NCBI GenBank assembly: GCA_000242935.3
Contig: CP007053.1
Coordinates: 4,263,001 to 4,327,000, forward strand
Source: Opitutaceae bacterium TAV5
GTDB taxonomy: Bacteria > Verrucomicrobiota > Verrucomicrobiia > Opitutales > Opitutaceae
Direction of reading: 5' to 3'
Length of the DNA stretch: 64,000 bases
In this document: positions 36,456 through 44,656 of the stretch, in pieces
Layout: every line of letters begins with the position of its first letter
Numbering within the stretch: position 1 is the first letter of the stretch
Translations under genes and position numbers: made by a program
Notes under the pieces: model-generated
The model's database searches: none
What the model was told of the DNA's origin: nothing
What the model saw: only the letters and a program-made list of their open reading frames with translations

Positions 36456-38119
36456 CAGCAACGGCGACTGCAACCATGCCCGCGACCCTCCGATGTCCCC
36501 GCCACCGCTGCCGCTTTCGCGTCGCCCTCTGCCTCGCGCTCCTGGCCGGCGTTCTCGCAAGCGCGCCGCTGCCCGCCCGTGCCACCCTCACACTCCCGGC
36601 AATTTTCAACAATAACGCCGTGTTCCTGCGTGACACCCCGATTCCCGTATGGGGCAACGCCGCCCCGGCCGAAAAAATCACCGTTACGCTCTCCCTGCTC
36701 CCCTCCGCGCCGGGCACAACGCCCGTCTCCGCCACCACCACTGCTGATCCGGACACCGGCCACTGGAGCGTGACGCTCCCCGCCCAACCCGCCTCGCACC
36801 TCCCGCGCACCCTTACCATCACAGGCTCTGCCACGCCCGCTCCCCTCCGCCTGGAAAACATCCTCATCGGCGAAGTCTGGCTCGCTTCCGGCCAGAGCAA
36901 CATGGCTTGGCTCGTCAAGGACACCACCGACGCCCGCACCACCATCGACGCCTCCGCCAACCCCAACGTTCGCGTTTACAATCTCCCCCGCGTCATCGCC
37001 GACGCCCCGCTCGCGGACGCCCCCGGTGCATGGCGTGTCGCCTCGCCCGCGACCACCGGCTGGATGAGCGCCGTCGCCTACCACTTCGCTCGCAAACTCC
37101 ACGCCGACCTCGGCGTACCCGTCGCCGTCATCTGCGCCTCGCGCGGCTCCACTCGTATCCAGTCATGGATACCGCTCTCCGTTTTTAACCAAAATCCCGC
37201 CTTCGCCGACGACCGCGACCAATGGCGGCAAGACCTCACCGCCTGGCCCCAAAAAAAGGCCGGCTGGGAGAAAAAACTCGACGACTGGAAATCCCGCGCA
37301 GCCGCCGCCAGGTCAGCCGGGAAACCCGAACCCAAGCGTCCCCAACAACCGCCCGGCCCTGGCCACTACAACCAGCCCGCTGGTTACTACAACGCCATGA
37401 TCGCACCCGTCACGAAGGTTCCCGTTCGTGGCTTCCTCTGGTATCAGGGCGAGGCCAACGCTCGCCGCGCCGCCCGATACCGCGAAACCCTTCCCGCCCT
37501 CATCACCTCCTGGCGCGAAACCTGGGGACGCGGCGACCTCCCTTTCCTCATCGTGCAACTCGCCGCCTACCGCGCCCCCGGCTTCGCTCCCGATGGACTC
37601 GAACGCGCCGGACTCCGCGAAGCGCAGGCGCTCGCCGTCGAGCGCCTTCCTGCCACCGGCCTTGTTGTCACGCTTGACGTCAGCGGCCCCGAATCAAAAG
37701 AGCACCCGCGCGACAAACGTCCCGTCGGCGAACGCCTTGCCCGCCTCGCCGGATCCCTCGCCTATGGAAACGACACGCTCACTGTCAACGGCCCCACCCT
37801 TGCCATCGCCACCTTTGACGGCCCCATTGCCCGCGTCACTTATCAACCCGGCACCGCCGGCGGACTCCGCACCACGGACAACGCCTCCCCATCCGCGTTT
37901 CTCCTTGCCGGCCCCGACCACGTTTTCCATCCCGCCGAAGCGCGTATCGAAACAGAAACGACAATTCTCCTGACCTCCCCCGCCGTTTCCGCTCCGATTG
38001 CCGTTCGCTACGCCTTTTGCAACGATCCAAAAGTCAACCTCGTCAACGCCGCCGGCCTCCCCGCCGCCCCCTTCCGCACCGACGACTGGCCGCTCACCGC
38101 CACCCCGGACAACCAGTGA
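36452..38119 (+). CDS. Secreted sialate-O-acetylesterase-type esterase (locus B)
   Basis: The 555-residue protein has a signal peptide (LCLALLAGVLASAPLPARA) and the SGNH-type SASA domain. The catalytic Ser149 is in ASGQSNM, preceded by GEVWL. The later motif LWYQGEANARRA supplies the conserved GQGE-like block II. These enzymes remove acetyl groups from sugars. In a locus with a GH115 enzyme the substrate is probably acetylated xylan, which is inferred. The start overlaps the prepilin-like gene by 4 bases; alternative start at ATG 36476 is also possible. A convergent LacI gene follows after 169 bases. Confidence 0.85.
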   Translation: MTATATATMPATLRCPRHRCRFRVALCLALLAGVLASAPLPARATLTLPAIFNNNAVFLRDTPIPVWGNAAPAEKITVTLSLLPSAPGTTPVSATTTADPDTGHWSVTLPAQPASHLPRTLTITGSATPAPLRLENILIGEVWLASGQSNMAWLVKDTTDARTTIDASANPNVRVYNLPRVIADAPLADAPGAWRVASPATTGWMSAVAYHFARKLHADLGVPVAVICASRGSTRIQSWIPLSVFNQNPAFADDRDQWRQDLTAWPQKKAGWEKKLDDWKSRAAAARSAGKPEPKRPQQPPGPGHYNQPAGYYNAMIAPVTKVPVRGFLWYQGEANARRAARYRETLPALITSWRETWGRGDLPFLIVQLAAYRAPGFAPDGLERAGLREAQALAVERLPATGLVVTLDVSGPESKEHPRDKRPVGERLARLAGSLAYGNDTLTVNGPTLAIATFDGPIARVTYQPGTAGGLRTTDNASPSAFLLAGPDHVFHPAEARIETETTILLTSPAVSAPIAVRYAFCNDPKVNLVNAAGLPAAPFRTDDWPLTATPDNQ

Positions 38120-38149
38120 ACACCGCTCGTCCCCCGGAAATCACCCCTT

Positions 38150-38263
38150 GAATATGGCCACAAAAGGCACAAAAGAATCCATCCCCCCGGCGAGAATCCC
38201 CCGCGTGCTTATAAGCGCGATGGAGAGCATCCTGCGCGGCAAAAACCTTTGTGCCTCTAATTC
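38150..38263. repeat. Degenerate inverted-repeat island (GGCCACAAAAGG type)
   Basis: GGCCACAAAAGGCACAAAAG near the left end is inverted by ACCTTTGTGCCTCT near the right end. It is short and imperfect. It lies between the convergent esterase and LacI genes and resembles the better islands elsewhere in layout only. Confidence 0.45.
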
Positions 38264-38288
38264 CGACCCCGGTTTCATTTGAACTGCT

Positions 38289-39356
38289 CTAGCTCCGCAG
38301 GGGCAGGGGGGCCAACGTCCTTCCCTCAAACCACCGCCCCGGCAGCAAATGCACGCGCCGATCCCTCGGCACCCCGCGCTCATTGTTGCGTATCCGTCCC
38401 ACCAGCACATCCACTGCAAACGCCGCCAGTTCCTCTACCGGCTCATGAATGCCTGAGAAACCGGCGAGTAACGCCTCGTGCTCCGGCACGACCAGCAGAG
38501 CCACCCCCACCTCTTGCGGAAAACGCACCTTCATCCGTTCCAGCGACGCCAGACACCCGAAATGCCAGCCCATCGTGATAATCGCATCAGGCTTCCATTT
38601 GCTGAACCACGCCTCGAATTTGCCTCCCGAATGGGCGTCGTCATCCAGCATGGGCGGGATTTTGGGCAATTTCGGGTTACGCATCTGCTGTCTCAGGAAT
38701 GCTCCCGCCCATAAACCTGCCACGCGTTCGCTGTAGCTTTCTGTCATTGAAAAAGCGATGCGCCTGAATCCGCGGTCACGAACCGCAGCATAGCACATTT
38801 CCATCGTCTGAAAATGATCCGTGGAAACGCGGTCCACAGGCGGCCAGTCCACGCTACGTCCCAGAGCGACAGCGGAAAAATTCTCTATTTTCAATTCGAT
38901 GCGTGCATGCGGTTGCGCACGGGGTCCGAACACCACTCCGGCGACTCCTCGTGCATTGAATATCTGCTCGTAGCGTTGAGCCGAATACCCGGGTTCGTTT
39001 TCCCAGAAATATTCCATGCCATAACCCAGCGCCTCCGCCCGCGTGCGCGCGGCCGGGAAAAGGATGGCCTCATAACTGCTGCGATCTCCCTCCTGTGTTC
39101 CTCCAAACCACACCAGGGTTTGTCCTTGTGTGATCGGACGCCGCATGCGCCGGTAGGCGTTCAGGCTGGCCAGCACCGGATCAGGTCGGTAGCCCGCTTG
39201 CTCCGCCTCCGCCGCCACCCGCTTGCGCATCTCTGCCGAATGCCGCGAATTTTTGGCCAGCGCCCGCGATATCGTCGCCTGGCTCACGCCAAGTTTCCGG
39301 GCCAGTTCCCGCTGTGTTAGTCTTCCGCCTGCTGTATCTTCCTTTTCGTTTTTCAT
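38289..39356 (-). CDS. LacI family regulator (locus C)
   Basis: The 355-residue protein has a LacI helix-turn-helix (ELARKLGVSQATISRALAKN), the hinge AEQAGYRPDP, the SLNAYRRMRR motif and a ligand-binding domain ending LLPGRWFEGRTL. It is a close paralogue of the locus B regulator across the whole chain, including SMTESYSERVAGLW. The start at 39356 (MKNEKEDTAG) is direct. It is divergent from the PEP-CTERM gene across 88 bases. That gap contains the palindrome TGTGTATCAGAATACACA (39381-39398), which closely matches the locus B operator candidate. Confidence 0.92.
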   Translation of the reverse strand: MKNEKEDTAGGRLTQRELARKLGVSQATISRALAKNSRHSAEMRKRVAAEAEQAGYRPDPVLASLNAYRRMRRPITQGQTLVWFGGTQEGDRSSYEAILFPAARTRAEALGYGMEYFWENEPGYSAQRYEQIFNARGVAGVVFGPRAQPHARIELKIENFSAVALGRSVDWPPVDRVSTDHFQTMEMCYAAVRDRGFRRIAFSMTESYSERVAGLWAGAFLRQQMRNPKLPKIPPMLDDDAHSGGKFEAWFSKWKPDAIITMGWHFGCLASLERMKVRFPQEVGVALLVVPEHEALLAGFSGIHEPVEELAAFAVDVLVGRIRNNERGVPRDRRVHLLPGRWFEGRTLAPLPLRS

Positions 39357-39380
39357 GGGGAACGGATGTCGAAAAATCAG

Positions 39381-39398
39381 TGTGTATCAGAATACACA
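39381..39398. promoter_or_regulatory. Palindromic operator candidate of locus C
   Basis: TGTGTATCAGAATACACA has 7-base arms around CAGA. It is 24 bases from the LacI start and 46 from the PEP-CTERM start. It is 15 of 18 identical to the locus B palindrome TGCGTATCAGGATACGCA. Confidence 0.75.
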
Positions 39399-39444
39399 AC
39401 AAAATTGTCGCGACTCCGACTCTCTCATTACACCGTGAGAGACC

Positions 39445-40296
39445 ATGAAAACTCCCAAAATCATCACCTGCCTCTGCGTCTTCCTCGCCGCTCCGTTCCT
39501 GCTCCACGCCGCCGATTTGGTCACCCTCGCCCAATTTGATTTTCAGGGAACCAACGCCTCACTCAACTCCACCGGCGTCGAGGCCTCGACGGAGTCGTCT
39601 GCCTTGGTGGATGTCACGCTTCTCACCCGCGCCAGCAGTGGTGCTCTCTCTATCAACAGGGAGTCCAACCAACTGAAAGTGCAGGCCAACTCAGCAGGGC
39701 GAACTGGCGATGACGATGCCATGTTAACTTTGTCCAGGGCGATGACGGGGAACGCTTATTTTTCATTCACTATCACCGCAAACACCGACGTTGTTTTGTC
39801 ATCCCTCACCTTTCGCTCCACCGCCTCGGTTGCTGACCATGGGCGGGGATTCTGGGTTCTTTCCTCCATCGGCGGATTCGGAACCGATGCCGCGCCAGGA
39901 CCTGTTTTGGCAGGGGATTATGCCGTAACTGACCACGCTTATCCTGGTAATGAGTTTTCGGATGGAATGTCTTATGCCACGGCTCCTGGCGCAGGCGCCA
40001 ATACCGTGAATGCCGGCGCCGCCTACGATGCCTTTTCCGCATTCAAATCCAGCGAGGCCAATTCACCGTTATCATCGTACGCATCCATCGCCGGCACAAC
40101 GCTCCATGCCGGGGAATCCGTGGAGTTCCGCTTTTACGTTCAGCTTAACGGGACCAGCTCAAGTCCCTCCATTTTTTTTGATAACATTACTGTCACTGGC
40201 ACCGTCATTCCCGAGCCCGGTGCCATTACTCTTGCCGGTAGCGTTCTGGTTCTGATTGCGGCCCTGTTCGTTCGCAGGCGGACTGGATGCGTTTGA
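39445..40296 (+). CDS. PEP-CTERM surface protein (locus C)
   Basis: The 283-residue protein has a signal peptide (IITCLCVFLAAPFLLHAAD), a beta-rich body (FSFTITANTDVVLSSLTFRS) and a clear sorting signal VIPEPGAITLAGSVLVLIAA, followed by LFVRRRTGCV. The end of the body, LNGTSSSPSIFFDNITVTGT, is typical of PEP-CTERM proteins. It is the first gene of the locus C transcript, with a LacI-type palindrome just upstream. The prepilin-like gene follows after 110 bases. Exosortase-dependent surface anchoring is expected. The ligand is unknown. Confidence 0.88.
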   Translation: MKTPKIITCLCVFLAAPFLLHAADLVTLAQFDFQGTNASLNSTGVEASTESSALVDVTLLTRASSGALSINRESNQLKVQANSAGRTGDDDAMLTLSRAMTGNAYFSFTITANTDVVLSSLTFRSTASVADHGRGFWVLSSIGGFGTDAAPGPVLAGDYAVTDHAYPGNEFSDGMSYATAPGAGANTVNAGAAYDAFSAFKSSEANSPLSSYASIAGTTLHAGESVEFRFYVQLNGTSSSPSIFFDNITVTGTVIPEPGAITLAGSVLVLIAALFVRRRTGCV

Positions 40297-40406
40297 TCTC
40301 TCCCCCCGTGGAGGTTGGTCAATTCCTGAAACCTGGCAGAGGGCGATCATTTGCGACTCTCGGGTTTCGTTCTCAAGTCCAGTCAAACTTTCTCCCACTC
40401 CCCATC

Positions 40407-41162
40407 ATGATTACCCATTCACAACGTGTATTTGTTTGCCAGAGACGGAGCGAAGCGGAGTCTCCGGCAAGGGCTTCACGTGAAGCCCGCCGCGTCGTCC
40501 GTCATACCAGTGCCTTTACGCTCATCGAGCTTCTTTGCGTCATTGCCATCATCGGTGTCCTCGCCGCCATCGTGATTGCAGTTGTCGGCTCCGTTCGCCA
40601 GCGCGCCTACGCCGCCCGCACATCCTCCAACCTCCGCCAACTCCAACTCGCCAACATCATGTACGCCGGTGAACACAAGGAACGCTATGTCCCGTGCAGT
40701 TACATACCGGCAGGGGGGGGCGGGCGCATCACTTGGCGAATGAACAACGAATTTCGCGCCTACCTCGGAATCACCGCTCCCTTTGACAGCAGCCTCCCCG
40801 ACAACAGCCTCGCAAAATACCCGGCAGTGACGCGCACCGGATTCCCGCAATGGATGGCCGCCGCGACGGCAAGCATCGGCAGCAACTACAACTCAAACGA
40901 GAATAGTGACTCGAAAAGGGTGGTTCGCATATCCGACATACCGCGCCGCTCGCGCACCATCTGCTTTGCCGATTCGTGCGACTGGCAAGTCGCGTATACG
41001 GGCCGCGACAGCAGCTCCGCACCCGATTGGGTCTACAAAAGCGGCGCGCTCGCCTACCGCTCCCCCGGCGAGCGCTGCCTTGTCGTCGCCTACGAAGGCA
41101 ACGTTTTCAGCATCACCAAAACCGAAGCCGCCAATCGCCAGCTCTGGTATTACAATGAATGA
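40407..41162 (+). CDS. Prepilin-like secreted protein (locus C)
   Basis: The 251-residue protein has a long basic leader, then SAFTLIELLCVIAIIGVLAA followed by IVIAVVGSVRQRAYAART, which is the prepilin signal with the Glu at +5. The C-terminal part has FADSCDWQVAYTG and VVAYEGNVFSITKTE. The start at 40407 (MITHSQRVF) is chosen; an earlier ATG at 40287 overlaps the PEP-CTERM gene. The leader of about 38 residues is longer than normal and includes low-complexity text, so a shorter start is possible. It precedes the GH-A hydrolase gene: an ATG for that gene at 41155 overlaps this stop, while the signal-peptide start is at 41233. Confidence 0.85.
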   Translation: MITHSQRVFVCQRRSEAESPARASREARRVVRHTSAFTLIELLCVIAIIGVLAAIVIAVVGSVRQRAYAARTSSNLRQLQLANIMYAGEHKERYVPCSYIPAGGGGRITWRMNNEFRAYLGITAPFDSSLPDNSLAKYPAVTRTGFPQWMAAATASIGSNYNSNENSDSKRVVRISDIPRRSRTICFADSCDWQVAYTGRDSSSAPDWVYKSGALAYRSPGERCLVVAYEGNVFSITKTEAANRQLWYYNE

Positions 41163-41232
41163 GCTCGGAGGCCCACAACGGGCAGGACAGCTTCCGTTGG
41201 CTCCTCCTCTCTCCCCGCATTTTTCTTTTTCC

Positions 41233-44200
41233 ATGCCTGAAAAGCATCCCCTCCACTGGCTGATTGCTATCGCGTTTGCGCTTCCGTTCGTGGCAATCAC
41301 GCCTGCATTCGCCGCCAGCGCTCCCGTATCCGAAAAACAACTCGCCCCGTGGATTGCTCCCGAGGCGGGCCGGGATTCGCCCTGCGCGCGCATTTATGAC
41401 GGCTTCGTCCGTCACATCGAGGCGTCCGGCAATGCCGTTGTCACCGTCGATGCCACGGCGGACGACGGTTTTGACGCCAAACCGCAAACCCTCCGTCTGG
41501 AACTGGCTCCTCCTCCCCCCGGCAAAAAAATTCCCGGCAAACCGCCCCGCGTTCTTGTGCGCAGTGTGTTTCCGCATGAAGCCGTCGGCAAACTTGCGGG
41601 TGCCCGGATCCAGCTCACGGCCGATGCTCCCGGAGAAATCACCCTCCAGTTTTTCGAAGATGCGAAGGACAACGGTTCGCTCGTGCTTCACAAAACCAGA
41701 ACCCAATCCACCTACGCGCTTGTTGCCGGAAAGAATACGATCACCTGCCTCTTCACCGACGGCGGGCTCGACGCCGCGAAGGCCCGGAAAATCAATGCCA
41801 TCGGCTTTCTCGTATCTGAAAAACAATTGCCCCTCGCTTTCTCGCTGGACCATATTTCCCTTGTTTTTCGCGAGGAATCCGACGCCCGCACTTATTCCTC
41901 CGACCTTCGTTCCAGGCGCATTCAGAAACTGGAAACAATGGTTGGCTGGCTCCGCGAACGCGGCGCACCGCTTGGCGGCAATAGTGGCGCCGGGATCGAG
42001 CGCCTCCGCAACGAAGCCCTGCTTTGGGACGCCGCACACCTTGTCTCCCTTAAGGAACAGCACGACTACTGGCAATCCCTGGCGCAACATGCGAAGATTT
42101 CCGCCAACGATCCTCTCTTCGCCGCGCTCGCCACTCTGGAAAAAACGCGCCTTGCCGAACTCCGCCAATTGGAGACAGGAAACACGTCACTCTCATCCGC
42201 CGCTCGGCGGACCCGCGTCAACGCTCTTCAGGCTCAAACCGACGCGTGGATTGATACCCTTCAGAAACGCCTGACGCCTGTGCAACGCCGCTGGACGCAA
42301 CGCGACGACTCGCTCACCTTCCTGCGCCCCGACGGCCAGCCTTACCGTATGTTCGCCCCCTATTTTTTCCGGGCGATTTACCTGCCCGGCACCGGCAAGG
42401 ACCAGCGTGCATGGGATATGCACTACCTTGCCGCCCTCGGGTTCAACGGCATCCGGCTCCCCGTCATCTGGGCCAAACTCGAACCCGTTCGCGGACAATT
42501 CGACGCCACCTATCTGGAAATGCTTTTCCAGATCATGAACGAAGCCGAACGCCACGGGCTCGGCATCAGCATCGATCTCCACTGGCCTTACCCCGACTGG
42601 TTCCTGCGTGGCAAACCCGGACAGGAGCCCGTAGTCAAGCAGGTCGGCGCCGAAAAGCACAACGCCTGGCACTGGACGGAAGCTCTCCTCGATTGCTGGG
42701 ATCGTCTCGGGCAAACCCTGCGCGACGTGCCCAATATCGTCGCTTTCGAGGTTCCCGGCAACGAGATCCCGCTCGGACGCGGCGCCAAAGGCATCACTGC
42801 CTACCCCACGCTCGTCGAGAAATGGAATGCGTGGCTGAAAACCCACTACAACAACGATCGCGCCACCCTCGCCGCCGCCTGGTCGCAGAGCACCGCGCCC
42901 AACGCCGCCTCCCATGCGCTCCAGCCCGGCGAAAACTGGGACGACAACACCATCCTGCCTCCGGGTTTTCAGGGCGACGCCAACGCGGATGCCGCCTATG
43001 CCGAAAACCCGCGTTTTTGGGACTTTATCCTTTGGGCCGCCGATCTCCAGGAGCAGCTCACCGGCGACATCGTGGCGGCCCTCCGCAAATCCCGCCCCGA
43101 CGCCACCGGCGTTTCCCAATACATCATGGGCGGCAACCATCTCGATCGCAGCCCCGTCCCGACGAACTTCCAGTCCCTGACGACGTATGTCGGCCCGCAT
43201 GTTTTTCCCGGCACCCATTACGGCATGGGGGGTAACCAGGCCCGCAAGGCCGCCGCGCTCACGCTGAAGAGTTACGACTCCGAGCAACAGATGGAAAACG
43301 GCGAGGCCCGCGTCCGGCGTCACGTCGAGCTCGGCCTCGGCTTTTGTCCTTTCGCGTTTTCCGCGAGGGGAGGGGGAGGGATGCTCATGTCCGACGACGA
43401 CTGGTACCTGAAGCCCGAGGTCGCCCATCTCCCTCGCATGGCAGACTGGATACGCACTTCATGGCCCGCCGCCCCCGCTCCCGGCACGAAGCGCGTGGCC
43501 GTCATTGAAAACACCCGGCAGGCCGCCGCCCCCGGCGTCCTCAACACCCTGGGCGACATTTTCTCCGTGCTCCGGGAAAACGAGGTCCACGCTGATCTTT
43601 TCGAGAGCCTCCGCGTCATCCGCGATCCGGCTTTGATTTCCGGATACGACGCCGTCATCACCGACGTTTCCTACGCCGACGACCGCCTTCTCGACGTGTT
43701 GAAACGGCACAACAAGGCCCCCGTTCTGCTTTACGGACGCCTCGATCGCGACGCTTACGCCCGCTCCGCCGCCACCGGACACGGTCCCGCCGCCACGCTC
43801 GCCCGCCTTGGCATCCTCTTCGCCCCTGCGGCCACCGCAAACATCCTGCATGCCGAGGCCGACAGCCTCGATCTCTCCGGCCAATGGGACTGGGCGCTCG
43901 TGCCGTCCCCCTCGGCCAACTCGAAAAACGCTCCGAAATATCCTCCCTCGATTGCCAGATGGGAACCTAGGCACGTCCCCGGTTTCTGGGGCGAGGCCAC
44001 TCTTCTCGGCTCGCTCAAATACAGCATCGGCGACGCCTGGCACCGGAAAACCGTCGTGATTCCCAAGGCCTGGGAAGGACGAAAACTTCGCCTCGAAATG
44101 GGGGCCGTGGATGATTTCGACTGGGTCTGGTTCAACGGACGCCGCATCGGCCATACCGGCGAGGAGCGCTCCAACTGGTGGACTGCCTCGCGCGAATACA

Positions 44201-44580
44201 ACATCCCCTCCGACCTCATCCGCTGGGGCGCGGCGAACGAAATTCTCGTCTGCGTCCGCAACATGGCGGACGACGGCGGCATCTGGAAGGCGCCCGTGCA
44301 AATTTCCGGCATGGCGCAAACCCTGCTTGAATGGAACCCGCTCTCCGCCGCCGCTCCGGCGACACCCGTCGCGCTGGCTCCTCTGGCCACGTTTCTCGGA
44401 AAAAGCGCACTGCGGCCCGATGCCCGGATTGCCGCCGAGCTCAGGCTTCCCGACGGTCAACGGGTGCCGGCCCTCGTTTTCCACCACAACTGGGCCTGGT
44501 GGGTGGGCAACACGGCATGGCAACAGGGGGCGCCCGCCGATGAAGCTGTTCTCAAGACCTTCCTCGGCATCATCCCATGA
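41233..44580 (+). CDS. Large secreted GH-A-type glycoside hydrolase, beta-galactosidase-like (locus C)
   Basis: The 1115-residue protein has a signal peptide (LIAIAFALPFVAITPAFAAS). A beta-rich N-terminal module of about 250 residues precedes a TIM barrel: WDMHYLAALGFNGIRLPVIW, GISIDLHWPYPDWF and the acid/base Glu511 in VPGNEIPLG. The C-terminal region holds a GH2-like sugar-binding jelly roll (FDWVWFNGRRIGHTGEE; ANEILVCVRNM). The start at 41233 (MPEKHPLHW) is used because it gives a signal peptide; ATGs at 40906 and 41155 are in frame. It lies between the prepilin-like gene and the GH42-type gene. A beta-galactan or related substrate is inferred from that neighbour. Confidence 0.8.
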   Translation: MPEKHPLHWLIAIAFALPFVAITPAFAASAPVSEKQLAPWIAPEAGRDSPCARIYDGFVRHIEASGNAVVTVDATADDGFDAKPQTLRLELAPPPPGKKIPGKPPRVLVRSVFPHEAVGKLAGARIQLTADAPGEITLQFFEDAKDNGSLVLHKTRTQSTYALVAGKNTITCLFTDGGLDAAKARKINAIGFLVSEKQLPLAFSLDHISLVFREESDARTYSSDLRSRRIQKLETMVGWLRERGAPLGGNSGAGIERLRNEALLWDAAHLVSLKEQHDYWQSLAQHAKISANDPLFAALATLEKTRLAELRQLETGNTSLSSAARRTRVNALQAQTDAWIDTLQKRLTPVQRRWTQRDDSLTFLRPDGQPYRMFAPYFFRAIYLPGTGKDQRAWDMHYLAALGFNGIRLPVIWAKLEPVRGQFDATYLEMLFQIMNEAERHGLGISIDLHWPYPDWFLRGKPGQEPVVKQVGAEKHNAWHWTEALLDCWDRLGQTLRDVPNIVAFEVPGNEIPLGRGAKGITAYPTLVEKWNAWLKTHYNNDRATLAAAWSQSTAPNAASHALQPGENWDDNTILPPGFQGDANADAAYAENPRFWDFILWAADLQEQLTGDIVAALRKSRPDATGVSQYIMGGNHLDRSPVPTNFQSLTTYVGPHVFPGTHYGMGGNQARKAAALTLKSYDSEQQMENGEARVRRHVELGLGFCPFAFSARGGGGMLMSDDDWYLKPEVAHLPRMADWIRTSWPAAPAPGTKRVAVIENTRQAAAPGVLNTLGDIFSVLRENEVHADLFESLRVIRDPALISGYDAVITDVSYADDRLLDVLKRHNKAPVLLYGRLDRDAYARSAATGHGPAATLARLGILFAPAATANILHAEADSLDLSGQWDWALVPSPSANSKNAPKYPPSIARWEPRHVPGFWGEATLLGSLKYSIGDAWHRKTVVIPKAWEGRKLRLEMGAVDDFDWVWFNGRRIGHTGEERSNWWTASREYNIPSDLIRWGAANEILVCVRNMADDGGIWKAPVQISGMAQTLLEWNPLSAAAPATPVALAPLATFLGKSALRPDARIAAELRLPDGQRVPALVFHHNWAWWVGNTAWQQGAPADEAVLKTFLGIIP

Positions 44581-44656
44581 CGCCCCGCCCGTCACCCGCC
44601 ATCGGGCGCCAGCCGCCTGCCGATCCCGTCACACTTGCCCGCCACGACCGCGCCAC

